Source: Candidatus Thermoplasmatota archaeon
GTDB taxonomy: Archaea; Thermoplasmatota; Thermoplasmata; RBG-16-68-12; JAGMCJ01
Direction: 5' to 3'
NCBI GenBank assembly: GCA_022848865.1
Contig: JAJISE010000019.1
Span: forward strand, 1 to 34,383
DNA: 34,383 nt
Shown here: positions 15,485-23,582 of the stretch, one piece after another
Numbering within the stretch: the stretch's first letter is position 1
How the letters are laid out: each line of letters opens with the position of its first letter
Notes under the pieces: generated by a model
The model's input: the letters and a program-made list of their open reading frames with translations, nothing else
What the model was told of the DNA's origin: nothing
Database searches by the model: none
Translations under genes and position numbers: made by a program

Positions 15485-16704
15485 CTTTCCACCTCCTTCA
15501 GATTCCTTACGACACAGTAAATCTCACCATCCCTGACCATAACGAGAACGTCGTCCCCCAAGGTCACGGATTCGATCGTCTCAATCACGTCCTTGTCCGG
15601 CAGCTTCATCGCGATGGAATACCCCCTGTCCAGTGTTGCCAGTGGGTCAGCGGTCCCGAGAATGCCGCCCAGCTTCCTCAGGCCTTCTCTCTGAAGGCTC
15701 AGGAATGACTCCAGAGCCCGGTTCATCTGCAGGAAGCGGTCATCGAGCCTCTGGGAGTGTGCCCTTATCTGGTCGAGGACCACATCTGATGAGAGGCTCG
15801 ACTCCAGCCTCCTGATGTCCCTCCTTCTGGACTCGAGCATGTTCCTGAGACCCCATACCAGGCTTTCCCTGTCCGTATCAAGAGACGTGTGCAGTTCTAT
15901 GATGTCAGGAGCCACGAGCTCTGCGGCTGCACTTGGTGTGGCTGCTCTCCTGTCTGCCACGAAGTCAGCAATCGTGAAGTCCGTCTCGTGTCCCACTGCG
16001 GAGACCACGGGGATGTGGGAATCGAAGATGGCGCGCGCTACAGATTCGTCGTTGAAGCACGCGAGTTCCTCGAAGGCTCCACCGCCCCTGCCGACTATCA
16101 TGACGTCGATGCCGTCGTACCTGTTTAGAGCCTCAATTGCAGAGACGATAAACCCTGGGGCATCAGCTCCCTGAACGAGCGTTGGCGCCAGGATGATGCC
16201 TGCCAGCGGGAATCTCCTGCCGAGGACTTTCACGATGTCGCGGAATGCCGCTCCTTTCTCGGATGTGACAACGCCTATCTTGACGGGGAACTCAGGGAGT
16301 AGTTTCTTGTGTTCCTCAGCGAAAAGGCCCTCCGTTTCCAGGAGTTTCTTGAGTCTGAGGAACTTCTGATACAGTTCGCCGACACCCTCGAGTTTGACTT
16401 CCCTCACAATCAGCTGATATGATCCGGATGGTCGGTAGACGTCTATGTCTCCGAACGCAACGATTTTCTGACCGTCCTCTATGTCAAGACCAAGACGCTC
16501 CGCGTCGCCTCTGAACAGAACGCACTTCAGGGAGGAATCCTCATCTTTCATGGTGAAGTAGCAATGGCCCTGCGCCGACTTCCCGTAGTTGCTCAGCTCC
16601 CCTCTGACAGCGACGCCGATGAGAGAGGGTTCATCTCTCAACAGATTGCGGATAGTGTCCGTGACCTCGGTCACCGAGAATATCCTCTGAGCCTCTTCGG
16701 GCAT
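15469..16704 (-). CDS. xseA: Exonuclease VII large subunit XseA
   Basis: 411 residues. An N-terminal OB fold (about 1-100: FSVTEVTDTIRNLL, GELSNYGKSAQGHCYFTMKD, CVLFRG) binds single-stranded DNA. The nuclease core follows with KIGVVTSEKGAAFRDI, PTLVQGADAP, VGRGGGAFEELACFNDE, VSAVGHETDFTIADFVADRRAATPSAAAEL, then a coiled coil that takes XseB, and a C-terminal strand region. Exonuclease VII is mainly bacterial; its presence here with XseB suggests an old transfer, though nothing in the local sequence looks foreign. It is slightly shorter than the usual 450 residues. ATG 16704 has an SD (GAGGAGGG) 3 nt upstream and a TATA-like ACTTAAACC at 16749-16757, which overlaps the stop of the HARP gene. 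Confidence 0.93.
   Translation of the reverse strand: MPEEAQRIFSVTEVTDTIRNLLRDEPSLIGVAVRGELSNYGKSAQGHCYFTMKDEDSSLKCVLFRGDAERLGLDIEDGQKIVAFGDIDVYRPSGSYQLIVREVKLEGVGELYQKFLRLKKLLETEGLFAEEHKKLLPEFPVKIGVVTSEKGAAFRDIVKVLGRRFPLAGIILAPTLVQGADAPGFIVSAIEALNRYDGIDVMIVGRGGGAFEELACFNDESVARAIFDSHIPVVSAVGHETDFTIADFVADRRAATPSAAAELVAPDIIELHTSLDTDRESLVWGLRNMLESRRRDIRRLESSLSSDVVLDQIRAHSQRLDDRFLQMNRALESFLSLQREGLRKLGGILGTADPLATLDRGYSIAMKLPDKDVIETIESVTLGDDVLVMVRDGEIYCVVRNLKEVERRPKK
15489..15495 (-). promoter_or_regulatory. Shine-Dalgarno for xseB inside xseA
   Basis: GGAGGTG on the minus strand near the end of xseA. It is the only strong ribosome site for xseB and sits at the same distance from an ACG codon as the mre11-internal SD does from the rad50 CTG. 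Confidence 0.5.
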
Positions 16705-16751
16705 ACTCCCTCCTCACGTTTCCGACTTCAGCAAAGATAAGAGAGGTTGGT

Positions 16752-17249
16752 TTAAGTATGTTTCCTAATATCGTCTGGGTCTGCCAGATTTCCTTCGAGT
16801 GACACCTCACAATCCACGAATTCCAACCTGTAGAGTATCTGTTCGAGCGTCTTCTCCCGATCTCTTATGGGCACCGCCCACGTCTTCAGAACGGCATCGA
16901 ACCGCTTCTCGGGAAGTGCTTTCATCGTTCTAACAATCTGCTCATCGTACTCAAAGGAGATCTGGTATTCAGCAGAGTTGCTCCTTATGTGAACGACTGG
17001 CAACTTCTTCTCGATGTCGACCTTGTTTATCAGCAGTTCCTCAATGCTCGGGTCAATCCTCAGCAAACAGTTCGCCGCTTCGAATTCCTTCACGACATAC
17101 TTGTAGTGATGGAGCGGAGCAAGCCACTCCTTCGTTTCCGAGTCAAACCTTCTCTTCTCTAGACTTTTCGCGACCTTCACCAGATCCCTGTCGTAGTCGA
17201 ACTCGATGGAAACCTCGTCCCCCTTCCTCGTGATCAGAACCTGCTTCAC
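16752..17249 (-). CDS. Stand-alone protein with two HARP-like domains
   Basis: 165 residues made of two similar halves. The first has IEFDYDRDLVKVAKSL, KRRFDSETKEWLAPL; the second ISFEYDEQIVRTMKAL, KRFDAVLKTWAVPI. Each fits the HARP pattern (beta strand, Y/hydrophobic-rich helix, RxFD-x3-K-x-W-x-x-P). In SMARCAL1/HARP-type proteins this module binds branched DNA and drives strand annealing and fork reversal; in bacteria it also precedes SNF2-like helicases. Here no helicase is attached, so the protein may act as a DNA-binding partner of a separate motor. Start is GTG 17249, with SD AGGGGTGA 4 nt upstream and a TATA-like box at 17281-17291. The neighbouring xseAB genes fit a role in DNA repair, which remains an inference. 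Confidence 0.65.
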   Translation of the reverse strand: MKQVLITRKGDEVSIEFDYDRDLVKVAKSLEKRRFDSETKEWLAPLHHYKYVVKEFEAANCLLRIDPSIEELLINKVDIEKKLPVVHIRSNSAEYQISFEYDEQIVRTMKALPEKRFDAVLKTWAVPIRDREKTLEQILYRLEFVDCEVSLEGNLADPDDIRKHT

Positions 17250-17280
17250 GTTTCACCCCTATGAAGGAGTTGCTCTCCGC

Positions 17281-17291
17281 CTACTTAAAGC
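17281..17291 (-). promoter_or_regulatory. TATA box of the HARP-domain gene
   Basis: CTTTAAGTAG on the minus strand, centred 37 nt before GTG 17249. It predicts a 10-nt leader carrying the SD AGGGGTGA. Confidence 0.45.
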
Positions 17292-17320
17292 TCCAGAAGG
17301 GAGGGGTTGATGAAAGTGTT

Positions 17321-19399
17321 TCAGATGAGTGCTTTCCTGCAGGACGGGCATCTTTTCCTGCCCTTGACGCACGCAGAATGATATACGGAGCCGCAACTCG
17401 AGCACTCGACCGAGAATGTGCCTAGGTTTATCTCCGCACCACACATCCCGCACTCATTGGACGGCGGCAGGACATCTGACCTTTCCGGCCCCGTCTCCAT
17501 ACCCTTTGGTCTCACCAGGAGTGATGTCAGTACCACGGACGCAACGATGGCTATCGCCAGAATCAGAATGACGAGAGCTAAGTCGAGTTGCCCAAGGCCA
17601 ACGGCTCCAACGTCCACGACCACGTCGTATGACATGTCTAGAGGACTTCTGGGAACCACGAACGAGACTCCTCCGACCCTCCCCTCATACGAGGCGTTTA
17701 TCTCCACCGTGTCCCCGGCCTGCATCCATCTGGGGAAGACTATCTCAAAGGTGTATCCACTCCCGTTCGTCGTTCCCTCAAGTGTCTCAGACGTGTCGAC
17801 GTTCCTCATGATGATGGTTGCGTCCACTAGGTTTCCGCCCTTCTCGTCCCTCACCCTTCCGTGAACAGCGATAATCCCCTCAACGCAGAGAGCGTCCTCA
17901 TACAAGACGGGATCCCTGGACATCTCGTCCGACATGATTGTTGTGTAGTTCCTGAGATAGCCAGTATCATTGAAGAGGTAGAAGTAGTAGTTGTAATAAC
18001 CAGGGACCAACGGACTGTAGACGATTGTCTTGGGCTCCCCCAATGTCACGTCAACGCGGCCTTCCTTCACGAATTCGTCCGACCTGTAGATCTCGTATTC
18101 CACATAGCCATCGATTTCGCTCGTGAGCGTGACAGCCATCGTATCGTTGAGGAAATCCCCATTCAAGTCCAGGTTGCTTCCAACGATGTCGAGGATCGAT
18201 ACGTTCTTCCCGGAGGTCGAGTAGTAGTCCAGATACTCGTCCCAAAGCGTGTCAACGCTGAATGCGAGGTCGTTGTACGACGTCAGCACCTGTGACGTGG
18301 GATATGACAGGGATATCCCATGGGCGTCGATGAGCCTGACCCCCTTGGCGTCCTGCTCATTGTCCCAGTGTCTCTCGTACGCGACCGCAAAGAGGACGTG
18401 GGATTTCACCACCTCGGCCTTTCGCTCGATCCTGACGCTGTCGACGTGGTTGATGAGCTCGTCCGCCAGGTCAAAAAGGTCCCTTTCGTCCACCTCATAC
18501 TTCTCTGTGGCGTCCCAAGCTGACCTTATCTCTTCACCGAAGTATGGAATGAAATGGTACATATCCCAGACGAGGTCGTCCAGCGATTCGGCCAGGCTGT
18601 CAATCCTGGTCGCATTGATGCTGGAAAGAATAGCGGAATATGAGCTCATCCCCTCGTACTCCTCGATGAATGAGTCCACGACCTCTCTTGAAAGCTCCAA
18701 GGGTGTCATGGATGGATCTGCAACGAGGGGGCCGAGGAAGCCGTCGTACGCCCACCCGCGGGCGTCCTCGTCCTTTTCCGAGCCGACGATGAAGTCAACA
18801 TAGTCCCTGATCTCATACATTATCTCCAGCGTGGTTCTGCACGTATCGAACCCCACGATGTCGAGCCTTCTCCCACCGTTGTCCGCAACAATCTGCTGGA
18901 GAGCTGCCCCAAGTTCTGGCGTTGTCAAGTAGTTGGAGGAGTTCGACTCGTCCTTGACCAGACCCTGCCAGCTTAGTCCATGGTCCCATAGGACGAGGAA
19001 GTAGTGGTCCGCTGGAAAGCCGCCCATCGCCCAGTCCACGAAGTCCACGAGCGTGTTGGGGTCGTCCATGGCGGCCTCCCCGATGTCCTCTATCTGGTAG
19101 CTAGGGAGAGGTTCGTCGCCCTCCTGAACCAGAAACCTCTTCGTTGTGGTCCAATCCGGGTTGGTTGTCGCCTCTTCAATCTTCCTGTCGTACTGAACGA
19201 CGATCTTCACGTCCTCGGTCGAGCCGACCTGAGCCATCTCCGCGAAGTCGAGAAGGCTCATGTCCTCCAGATTGTTGTCAGCGGCCATGTAGACCATTAT
19301 CGTCCATTTCGTACCCTGGGCTCTGCCTTCCTGGGTCAGTGAGAGACCTGCAAGTAGGAAAGTGAGAATGAGAAAGAAAGCCAGAACCCTTTTCATCAT
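17321..19399 (-). CDS. Clostripain-family (C11) protease, membrane anchored, with cytoplasmic C4HC3 zinc finger
   Basis: About 692 residues. A signal peptide (KRVLAFFLILTFLLAGL) leads into a C11 peptidase domain opening WTIMVYMAADNNLE. The catalytic dyad is visible as His140 in LWDHG and Cys187 in GFDTCR. A beta-rich region with several Asn glycosylation sites follows, then one helix (LVILILAIAIVASVVLTSLL) and a tail in which Cys and His are spaced CxxC, CxxC, HxxC, CxxC, like a RING-CH/PHD finger. By topology the protease is outside and the finger inside. C11 enzymes cut after Arg or Lys. The ATG at 19399 fits the TATA box at 19421-19429; 19396 and 19408 are alternatives, and the longer frame to 19582 only shadows pyrE. 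The mix of domains is unusual. Confidence 0.85.
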   Translation of the reverse strand: MMKRVLAFFLILTFLLAGLSLTQEGRAQGTKWTIMVYMAADNNLEDMSLLDFAEMAQVGSTEDVKIVVQYDRKIEEATTNPDWTTTKRFLVQEGDEPLPSYQIEDIGEAAMDDPNTLVDFVDWAMGGFPADHYFLVLWDHGLSWQGLVKDESNSSNYLTTPELGAALQQIVADNGGRRLDIVGFDTCRTTLEIMYEIRDYVDFIVGSEKDEDARGWAYDGFLGPLVADPSMTPLELSREVVDSFIEEYEGMSSYSAILSSINATRIDSLAESLDDLVWDMYHFIPYFGEEIRSAWDATEKYEVDERDLFDLADELINHVDSVRIERKAEVVKSHVLFAVAYERHWDNEQDAKGVRLIDAHGISLSYPTSQVLTSYNDLAFSVDTLWDEYLDYYSTSGKNVSILDIVGSNLDLNGDFLNDTMAVTLTSEIDGYVEYEIYRSDEFVKEGRVDVTLGEPKTIVYSPLVPGYYNYYFYLFNDTGYLRNYTTIMSDEMSRDPVLYEDALCVEGIIAVHGRVRDEKGGNLVDATIIMRNVDTSETLEGTTNGSGYTFEIVFPRWMQAGDTVEINASYEGRVGGVSFVVPRSPLDMSYDVVVDVGAVGLGQLDLALVILILAIAIVASVVLTSLLVRPKGMETGPERSDVLPPSNECGMCGAEINLGTFSVECSSCGSVYHSACVKGRKRCPSCRKALI

Positions 19400-19420
19400 T
19401 GAAATCATTTTCAGTCCAGT

Positions 19421-19429
19421 ATTTAAAAC
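19421..19429 (-). promoter_or_regulatory. TATA box of the C11 protease gene
   Basis: GTTTTAAAT on the minus strand, centred about 26 nt before ATG 19399, just after the pyrE stop. The gene therefore has its own leaderless promoter. Confidence 0.55.
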
Positions 19430-19442
19430 AATCGCGGTTGTT

Positions 19443-20081
19443 CTAGCCGAGCAAATCCGTCGACCTGACCAGGGGTATGAGTTCGACTCCGATTTCCCCC
19501 AGGTTCTCCTGGCCGCCCTCCTCTCTGTCAACGACCACAACTGCTTTCTCCACGGTGGCCCCTTCCGCCCTGAGCTCCACAATCGCCTTTCTCAGGCTGT
19601 TGCCTGTCGTGGTCACGTCCTCGACGAACAGGACATTGTCCCCTTTGACCAGTTCTCCCTCGAATATCTTTCCGGTGCCGTGCTCTTTCCTCTTCTTTCT
19701 CACGATGATGAACGGTCTATCGATCTTCATGGCTACCGCCACAGCGATTGGCACGGCCCCGAGCTCGACGCCTGCGATCCTGTCCGCGCCTACCGCGTGC
19801 GGGGCGATCTTCTCCGCGATCTTCTCCAGGACCCTGGTTTCCGTAATCGCCTTCTTTATGTCGATGTAGTAATCACTCTCCTCGCCAGAAGCGAGGGTGA
19901 ACTTGCCGAATTGCAGAGCTTTGGTGTTCTTCAGATCGTTCACCAAGTCCCTCACGTCGGGCTTGGAACACTTCACACAGACACCTGCGATGGCTATGAT
20001 GCAGTCGCCGCACACCGATCTGTGACAGCTGATGCATTCATTCCTTGCCTCCCTGATACCGCAAACCTCACACAAAGCCAT
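19443..20081 (-). CDS. pyrE: Orotate phosphoribosyltransferase with N-terminal zinc finger
   Basis: 212 residues. The first about 40 carry eight cysteines spaced as CxxC, CxxC, CxxC, CxxC (CEVCG, CISCH, CGDC, CVKC), enough for two zinc ions in a B-box-like arrangement. The rest is PyrE: FTLASGEESDYYIDIKK, GVELGAVPIAVAVA, and the PRPP-binding loop VLFVEDVTTTGNSL. PyrE joins orotate and PRPP to make OMP in UMP synthesis. The zinc module is an addition to the usual roughly 170-210-residue enzyme; its role is unknown and may be in assembly or regulation. ATG 20081 is chosen because GGTGA sits 5 nt upstream; a GTG at 20093 overlaps the carS stop. It follows carS by 5 nt on the same strand, so the two are probably cotranscribed. 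Confidence 0.92.
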   Translation of the reverse strand: MALCEVCGIREARNECISCHRSVCGDCIIAIAGVCVKCSKPDVRDLVNDLKNTKALQFGKFTLASGEESDYYIDIKKAITETRVLEKIAEKIAPHAVGADRIAGVELGAVPIAVAVAMKIDRPFIIVRKKRKEHGTGKIFEGELVKGDNVLFVEDVTTTGNSLRKAIVELRAEGATVEKAVVVVDREEGGQENLGEIGVELIPLVRSTDLLG

Positions 20082-20086
20082 TATAC

Positions 20087-20650
20087 TCACCACGGGACGT
20101 CTTTCTTACCGAGTCTGTACCCTAGGACGTTGACAGCTCGATGCATCGGAGGGGTAATGAGGACTATGAATATCAAACCTATGATGGCACCGTCAAGGAC
20201 GTAAGTCCTCAAGAACCACCCCGTCTCGAGAATGAGTAGGAGAATCGTCGCTCCGATGAGGAAATCATACTGATCCAGACCTGGTGTCTTGGCTCCTCTC
20301 TCGATTCCCGCCCTGCGCTTTATGAAGCTTCCAAGGATGTCGCCCAGAAGGGCTCCACAGGAAAGGAGGAATATCAGAAGAGCCGCTTGGAGCGGGGAGC
20401 CGAAGGAGAACTGTCCGATTCCCGCAGCCCATGCGGAAGTGTGCTGTATCCCTCCGATGAGCATGCCGGAGAATGTCCCGCCTGCAAATCCCCTCCATGT
20501 TTTCCCGTCACCGAGGAGCCTCCTCCCATCCTTCAACCTCAGGCCGGAATCCATGGGCTTGCCCCCACCGAACAGCACGGCGGAAGGATTGGCGACGTAA
20601 GCGGGAATCAAGAACCAAAATGCTTGAGCGAGGATCAGAGGGATGTCCAT
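20087..20650 (-). CDS. carS: CDP-archaeol synthase
   Basis: 187 residues with about five membrane helices. CarS transfers CTP to the unsaturated archaetidic acid (2,3-di-O-geranylgeranylglycerol phosphate) to give CDP-archaeol, the branch point of archaeal phospholipid synthesis. Typical features: PAYVANPSAVLFGGGKPMD at the start, the loop DGRRLLGDGKTWRGFAGG, GALLGDILGSFIKRRAG and LDQYDFLIG. ATG 20650 is chosen for its TATA spacing; the frame extends upstream to 20833 but those residues are not family-like. It is followed by pyrE, and divergent from the KaiC-like gene at 20785. Glycerol-1-phosphate dehydrogenase, for the same pathway, lies at 33730. Confidence 0.95.
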   Translation of the reverse strand: MDIPLILAQAFWFLIPAYVANPSAVLFGGGKPMDSGLRLKDGRRLLGDGKTWRGFAGGTFSGMLIGGIQHTSAWAAGIGQFSFGSPLQAALLIFLLSCGALLGDILGSFIKRRAGIERGAKTPGLDQYDFLIGATILLLILETGWFLRTYVLDGAIIGLIFIVLITPPMHRAVNVLGYRLGKKDVPW

Positions 20651-20670
20651 CAAGATGGTAATATCATCGG

Positions 20671-20681
20671 GGCATAAAACC
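20671..20681 (-). promoter_or_regulatory. TATA box of carS-pyrE
   Basis: GGTTTTATGC on the minus strand, about 26 nt before ATG 20650, predicting a leaderless transcript. Confidence 0.55.
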
Positions 20682-20751
20682 GTAATGAGTGCCCCCAGGA
20701 CCTCCCTTTCTGAGTGCGGCTGGTTCGCAGAGTTGATAACCACTACAACAC

Positions 20752-20762
20752 GGTTAAATATC
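20752..20762 (+). promoter_or_regulatory. TATA box of the first KaiC-like gene
   Basis: GGTTAAATATC, centred 28 nt before ATG 20785, predicting a leaderless transcript. Confidence 0.65.
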
Positions 20763-20784
20763 TCTGGACGAAGATTACTGAGAG

Positions 20785-21492
20785 ATGAGTGTAGAGAGGA
20801 TCGCAACATATATCGATGGATTCGACAAGGCACTTGGAGGCGGCGTGCCGAAGGGGCACGTAGTGCTCGTGTGTGGTACGCCAGGGACGATGAAAACCTC
20901 TCTCACGTTCAGCATCCTCTACAACAACGTGAAGAACAACGGATCGAAGGGTCTCTTCATAGCCCTAGAGGAGGGACATGATTCCCTGAAGGGCGCTATG
21001 GAGGACTTGGGAATGAAGAACATCGACGAGCTGGAGCTGTACGTACTAGATGTGGCCAAGATCCGAATGGAGCACAAAGAGGAGGAGCTGACAAAGAACT
21101 GGATCGAGATACTGACCAAGTACATCGAGCAGAGGGTCAGAGAAAGCAACTTCGACATGGTTGCCATCGATTCTCTCGCTGCCCTGTACTCTCTGGCACA
21201 GCTGACCAACCCCAGAAGGGACCTTTTCCACTTCTTCGGATTCCTTCGCGGGCTCGGAGCGACAACGTTCCTCATCTCTGAGATACCGATGGGCTCGGAC
21301 AGGCTTGTCGCATATCAAGAAGACTTTCTGTCAGACGGCATCCTATACCTCAGACAGTATGAGGTCGGGGAGACCGACGTGCAACTGAGGATAAGATGCG
21401 TCAAGATGAGGAGGACGGACCATGAGCGGGGCTACTTCACGCTAATGAAGTCCGACGAGCATTTCATGGTGACCAGCGCCATCACGGAGTAG
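20785..21492 (+). CDS. KaiC-like/RadA-superfamily ATPase, single domain
   Basis: 235 residues of one RecA-fold domain. The opening IDGFDKALGGGVPKGHVVLVCG is typical of KaiC. Walker A is GTPGTMKTS, with Met where Gly usually precedes the Lys. A KaiC-like Glu pair follows in FIALEEGHDSL, and Walker B is MVAIDSLAALYSL. RRDLFHFFGFLRGLG and FLISEIPMG follow. Archaeal proteins of this kind act as signalling or scaffold ATPases rather than clock parts, but the role here is unknown. A paralogue with the same DLFHFF block and GxMKT loop sits at 24201. Its last 51 nt overlap the convergent XPD helicase gene. Confidence 0.85.
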   Translation: MSVERIATYIDGFDKALGGGVPKGHVVLVCGTPGTMKTSLTFSILYNNVKNNGSKGLFIALEEGHDSLKGAMEDLGMKNIDELELYVLDVAKIRMEHKEEELTKNWIEILTKYIEQRVRESNFDMVAIDSLAALYSLAQLTNPRRDLFHFFGFLRGLGATTFLISEIPMGSDRLVAYQEDFLSDGILYLRQYEVGETDVQLRIRCVKMRRTDHERGYFTLMKSDEHFMVTSAITE

Positions 21493-23358
21493 TTCTCTCT
21501 CCGCGAAGAACCTCTTTGTTTCTTCTACCGGATCATCGGTCCGATCGAGGTTCTCGATCTTCCTCTGGAATGACTTCGCCCTCTTGTCCAGTATCACTGC
21601 GACCCCAATGTCGCTCTCTTTCCTGATCAACCTTCCTATGCACTGGAGGATCCTCCTCGTTGCGGGGGCCTTCATGGCATAGTCCCAGCCCTTGTCGAAT
21701 TTGATATCGAAGTATCTGAGCAACGACCTCTGCTTGGCGGTGGGTTTCGGATACGGAATGCCGACCAACACGGCCATCTCCAGCTCCTTGTCCGGGAAGT
21801 CCAGACCTTCGCTGATCCTCCCGCCCATCACCGCGAACAATACGCCGGAGCCTGTCTTGAAGCCGTCCACGGTCTCCATCAGCTCGTCATGCGTTGAGTC
21901 TCTTCTCTCGACGAACAGGGGTCTTGAGATCGCCTCTCCTATGTCAAGGAACTCCTCCAGCCTGTCGTGACTGGGGAAGAAGACGACGATGTTTCGCGGG
22001 ATGCTTTGCACGAGGTTCAGGATATGGCTCTTCAGTCGAGGGATGAGCTCTTCGCTCGAGCGGAGTTCCTCGTACCTCGTCGTCACATCCTCGACGTACA
22101 GGACACGTCTGTTCTCCGAGGGGAACGGACTGGGGAACGTTGCCAAGGTCGTCGATTCAGGCAGACCCAGAGTCTCCTTGTACTGGACAAGTGGTTCCAG
22201 TGTCCCCGACATGTGCACCGACGCTTGGCATTCGGCCACCATCTCTCCGATATGCGATGGGTCGAGGCAGTACCCCTCAATCCCGATGGAGTCGCCGGCA
22301 TTGGCGAGCTTGACGTAGGACGATGCGTCCATGGACGTCCAGAAACTGAGAAAGGCACCGAGGGAGAAGATGAATGATCTGGGGAGCTTGCCGTCCTCTT
22401 CCCTCTTCCGCCTTATGACTTCACCATAGCTCATCAGATTGTGAAACAGGGCTTCCAGCTGTATCGATGTCAGAGTGAGTTTGTGCATGAGATCCTCTTC
22501 GAGCTGATTCGGGGGGAGCATGCCGTCGTCTTCCTCCACGTAATCCGCCACCAAGTGGAGGATCGTATCGTACAACACGTCGCAGAACCCTTTTACTGTT
22601 CTTGTCCCGAGCACCTTGACGTCCCCGAACTTCTCTGCCTCCCTCATGGCCAGTCTCAGGGAGTGGAGCGTCAGGCGGGCGGATCGCATATCCCTCGCGT
22701 ATTCCGGCAGGTTGTGGGCCTCGTCGACGATCAACACCAGATCCCTCGTGTCGACTCCCATCCACTCGAGAAAGGCCGATCTGATACCGTAGTCGAAGAA
22801 GTAGACGTATGGGCAGGTGACCAAGTGAGCGGAGGGAATGAGGAGTTTGGACGTTTCGTAGGGACATATGCCCAGTCCTGTGCATTTGCCAAAGAACTGC
22901 TCCATTGTCGGGATCTCCCTCTTGGCCCAATCCTCTATCCCCTTCAGGTCCGCGTTCAGCAGATTGGAGTAGTGCTTGCACCCGCCCCTTTCTCCCCTCA
23001 CAGTCATGGTCTTCTTGTGGCTGCAGTATCTCATCAGCTCCTCGGGGCTACCCTCCCTCAGACGTGGATTGCTCCTGACCGCGAGGCAGGTCGAGTGCCT
23101 TCCCTGGAACCCCATGCCAAAAACGCCGCCGATGCGACGCATCTCGACGATGACCTGCCTCTGCTGGGAGTTCGTCCTTACGAGGTACAGGACCTTCTTG
23201 CCCTCCGATACGGCGAGCTTCAGCGCCGGATACAGCGCGCATACGGTCTTCCCCGACCCCGTCCCTGACTGCAGGACGATGTGGCCTCCTTGGAGGGTTC
23301 TTTCGATGGCCTGGACCATATCCTTCTGATGCTTGCGGTAGCTGTAAGGAAAATGCAT
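21442..23358 (-). CDS. XPD/Rad3-type DNA helicase with probable iron-sulphur domain
   Basis: 638 residues, superfamily 2. Motif I is SGTGSGKT (31-38), motif II is VDEAHNLPE, and motif VI lies in the QCIGRLIRKESD segment. Between motifs I and II are cysteines at 91, 112, 127, 159 and 165, the last within CPYE, spaced as expected for the [4Fe-4S] domain of XPD/FANCJ/DinG helicases. These move 5'-3' on single-stranded DNA in nucleotide excision repair and related pathways. Whether it is the archaeal XPD orthologue or a Rad3-like paralogue cannot be settled here. ATG 23358 is 28 nt from a TATA box. Its 3' end overlaps the KaiC-like gene by 51 nt, tail to tail. Confidence 0.92.
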   Translation of the reverse strand: MHFPYSYRKHQKDMVQAIERTLQGGHIVLQSGTGSGKTVCALYPALKLAVSEGKKVLYLVRTNSQQRQVIVEMRRIGGVFGMGFQGRHSTCLAVRSNPRLREGSPEELMRYCSHKKTMTVRGERGGCKHYSNLLNADLKGIEDWAKREIPTMEQFFGKCTGLGICPYETSKLLIPSAHLVTCPYVYFFDYGIRSAFLEWMGVDTRDLVLIVDEAHNLPEYARDMRSARLTLHSLRLAMREAEKFGDVKVLGTRTVKGFCDVLYDTILHLVADYVEEDDGMLPPNQLEEDLMHKLTLTSIQLEALFHNLMSYGEVIRRKREEDGKLPRSFIFSLGAFLSFWTSMDASSYVKLANAGDSIGIEGYCLDPSHIGEMVAECQASVHMSGTLEPLVQYKETLGLPESTTLATFPSPFPSENRRVLYVEDVTTRYEELRSSEELIPRLKSHILNLVQSIPRNIVVFFPSHDRLEEFLDIGEAISRPLFVERRDSTHDELMETVDGFKTGSGVLFAVMGGRISEGLDFPDKELEMAVLVGIPYPKPTAKQRSLLRYFDIKFDKGWDYAMKAPATRRILQCIGRLIRKESDIGVAVILDKRAKSFQRKIENLDRTDDPVEETKRFFAERELLRDGAGHHEMLVGLH

Positions 23359-23382
23359 CCAATTGAGTGCTGCTGAAGGATT

Positions 23383-23391
23383 CTATATATG
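23383..23391 (-). promoter_or_regulatory. TATA box of the XPD-type helicase gene
   Basis: CATATATAG on the minus strand, centred 28 nt before ATG 23358, predicting a leaderless transcript. The rest of the 224-nt gap up to 23582 holds a 5-bp hairpin (CCCCT/AGGGG near 23465-23483) and no gene I can support. Confidence 0.6.
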
Positions 23392-23582
23392 GATGTGAGG
23401 GAGGTCGGTGAAACTGGAGCGCTGAAACCATCTGCCGTGATATCGCGCTTCTACGTTCAACGATGCCCCTTGACACCGAGGGGTCGCTCAGGGAACTTAT
23501 GGAGATTGAATACCGCAACATCAACGCGGGCGGATAACCCAGAGGTTCCTCTTACCGTGAACCCTCGTCTCAGAACGCCCGC

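Noticed and set aside
19362-20204. 280-codon frame on the plus strand
   Set aside because: It is antisense to pyrE and its promoter; pyrE has clear motifs, while this frame has none.
23463-23485. Hairpin CCCCT...AGGGG as a terminator
   Set aside because: The stem is only 5 bp and no T-tract follows on either strand.
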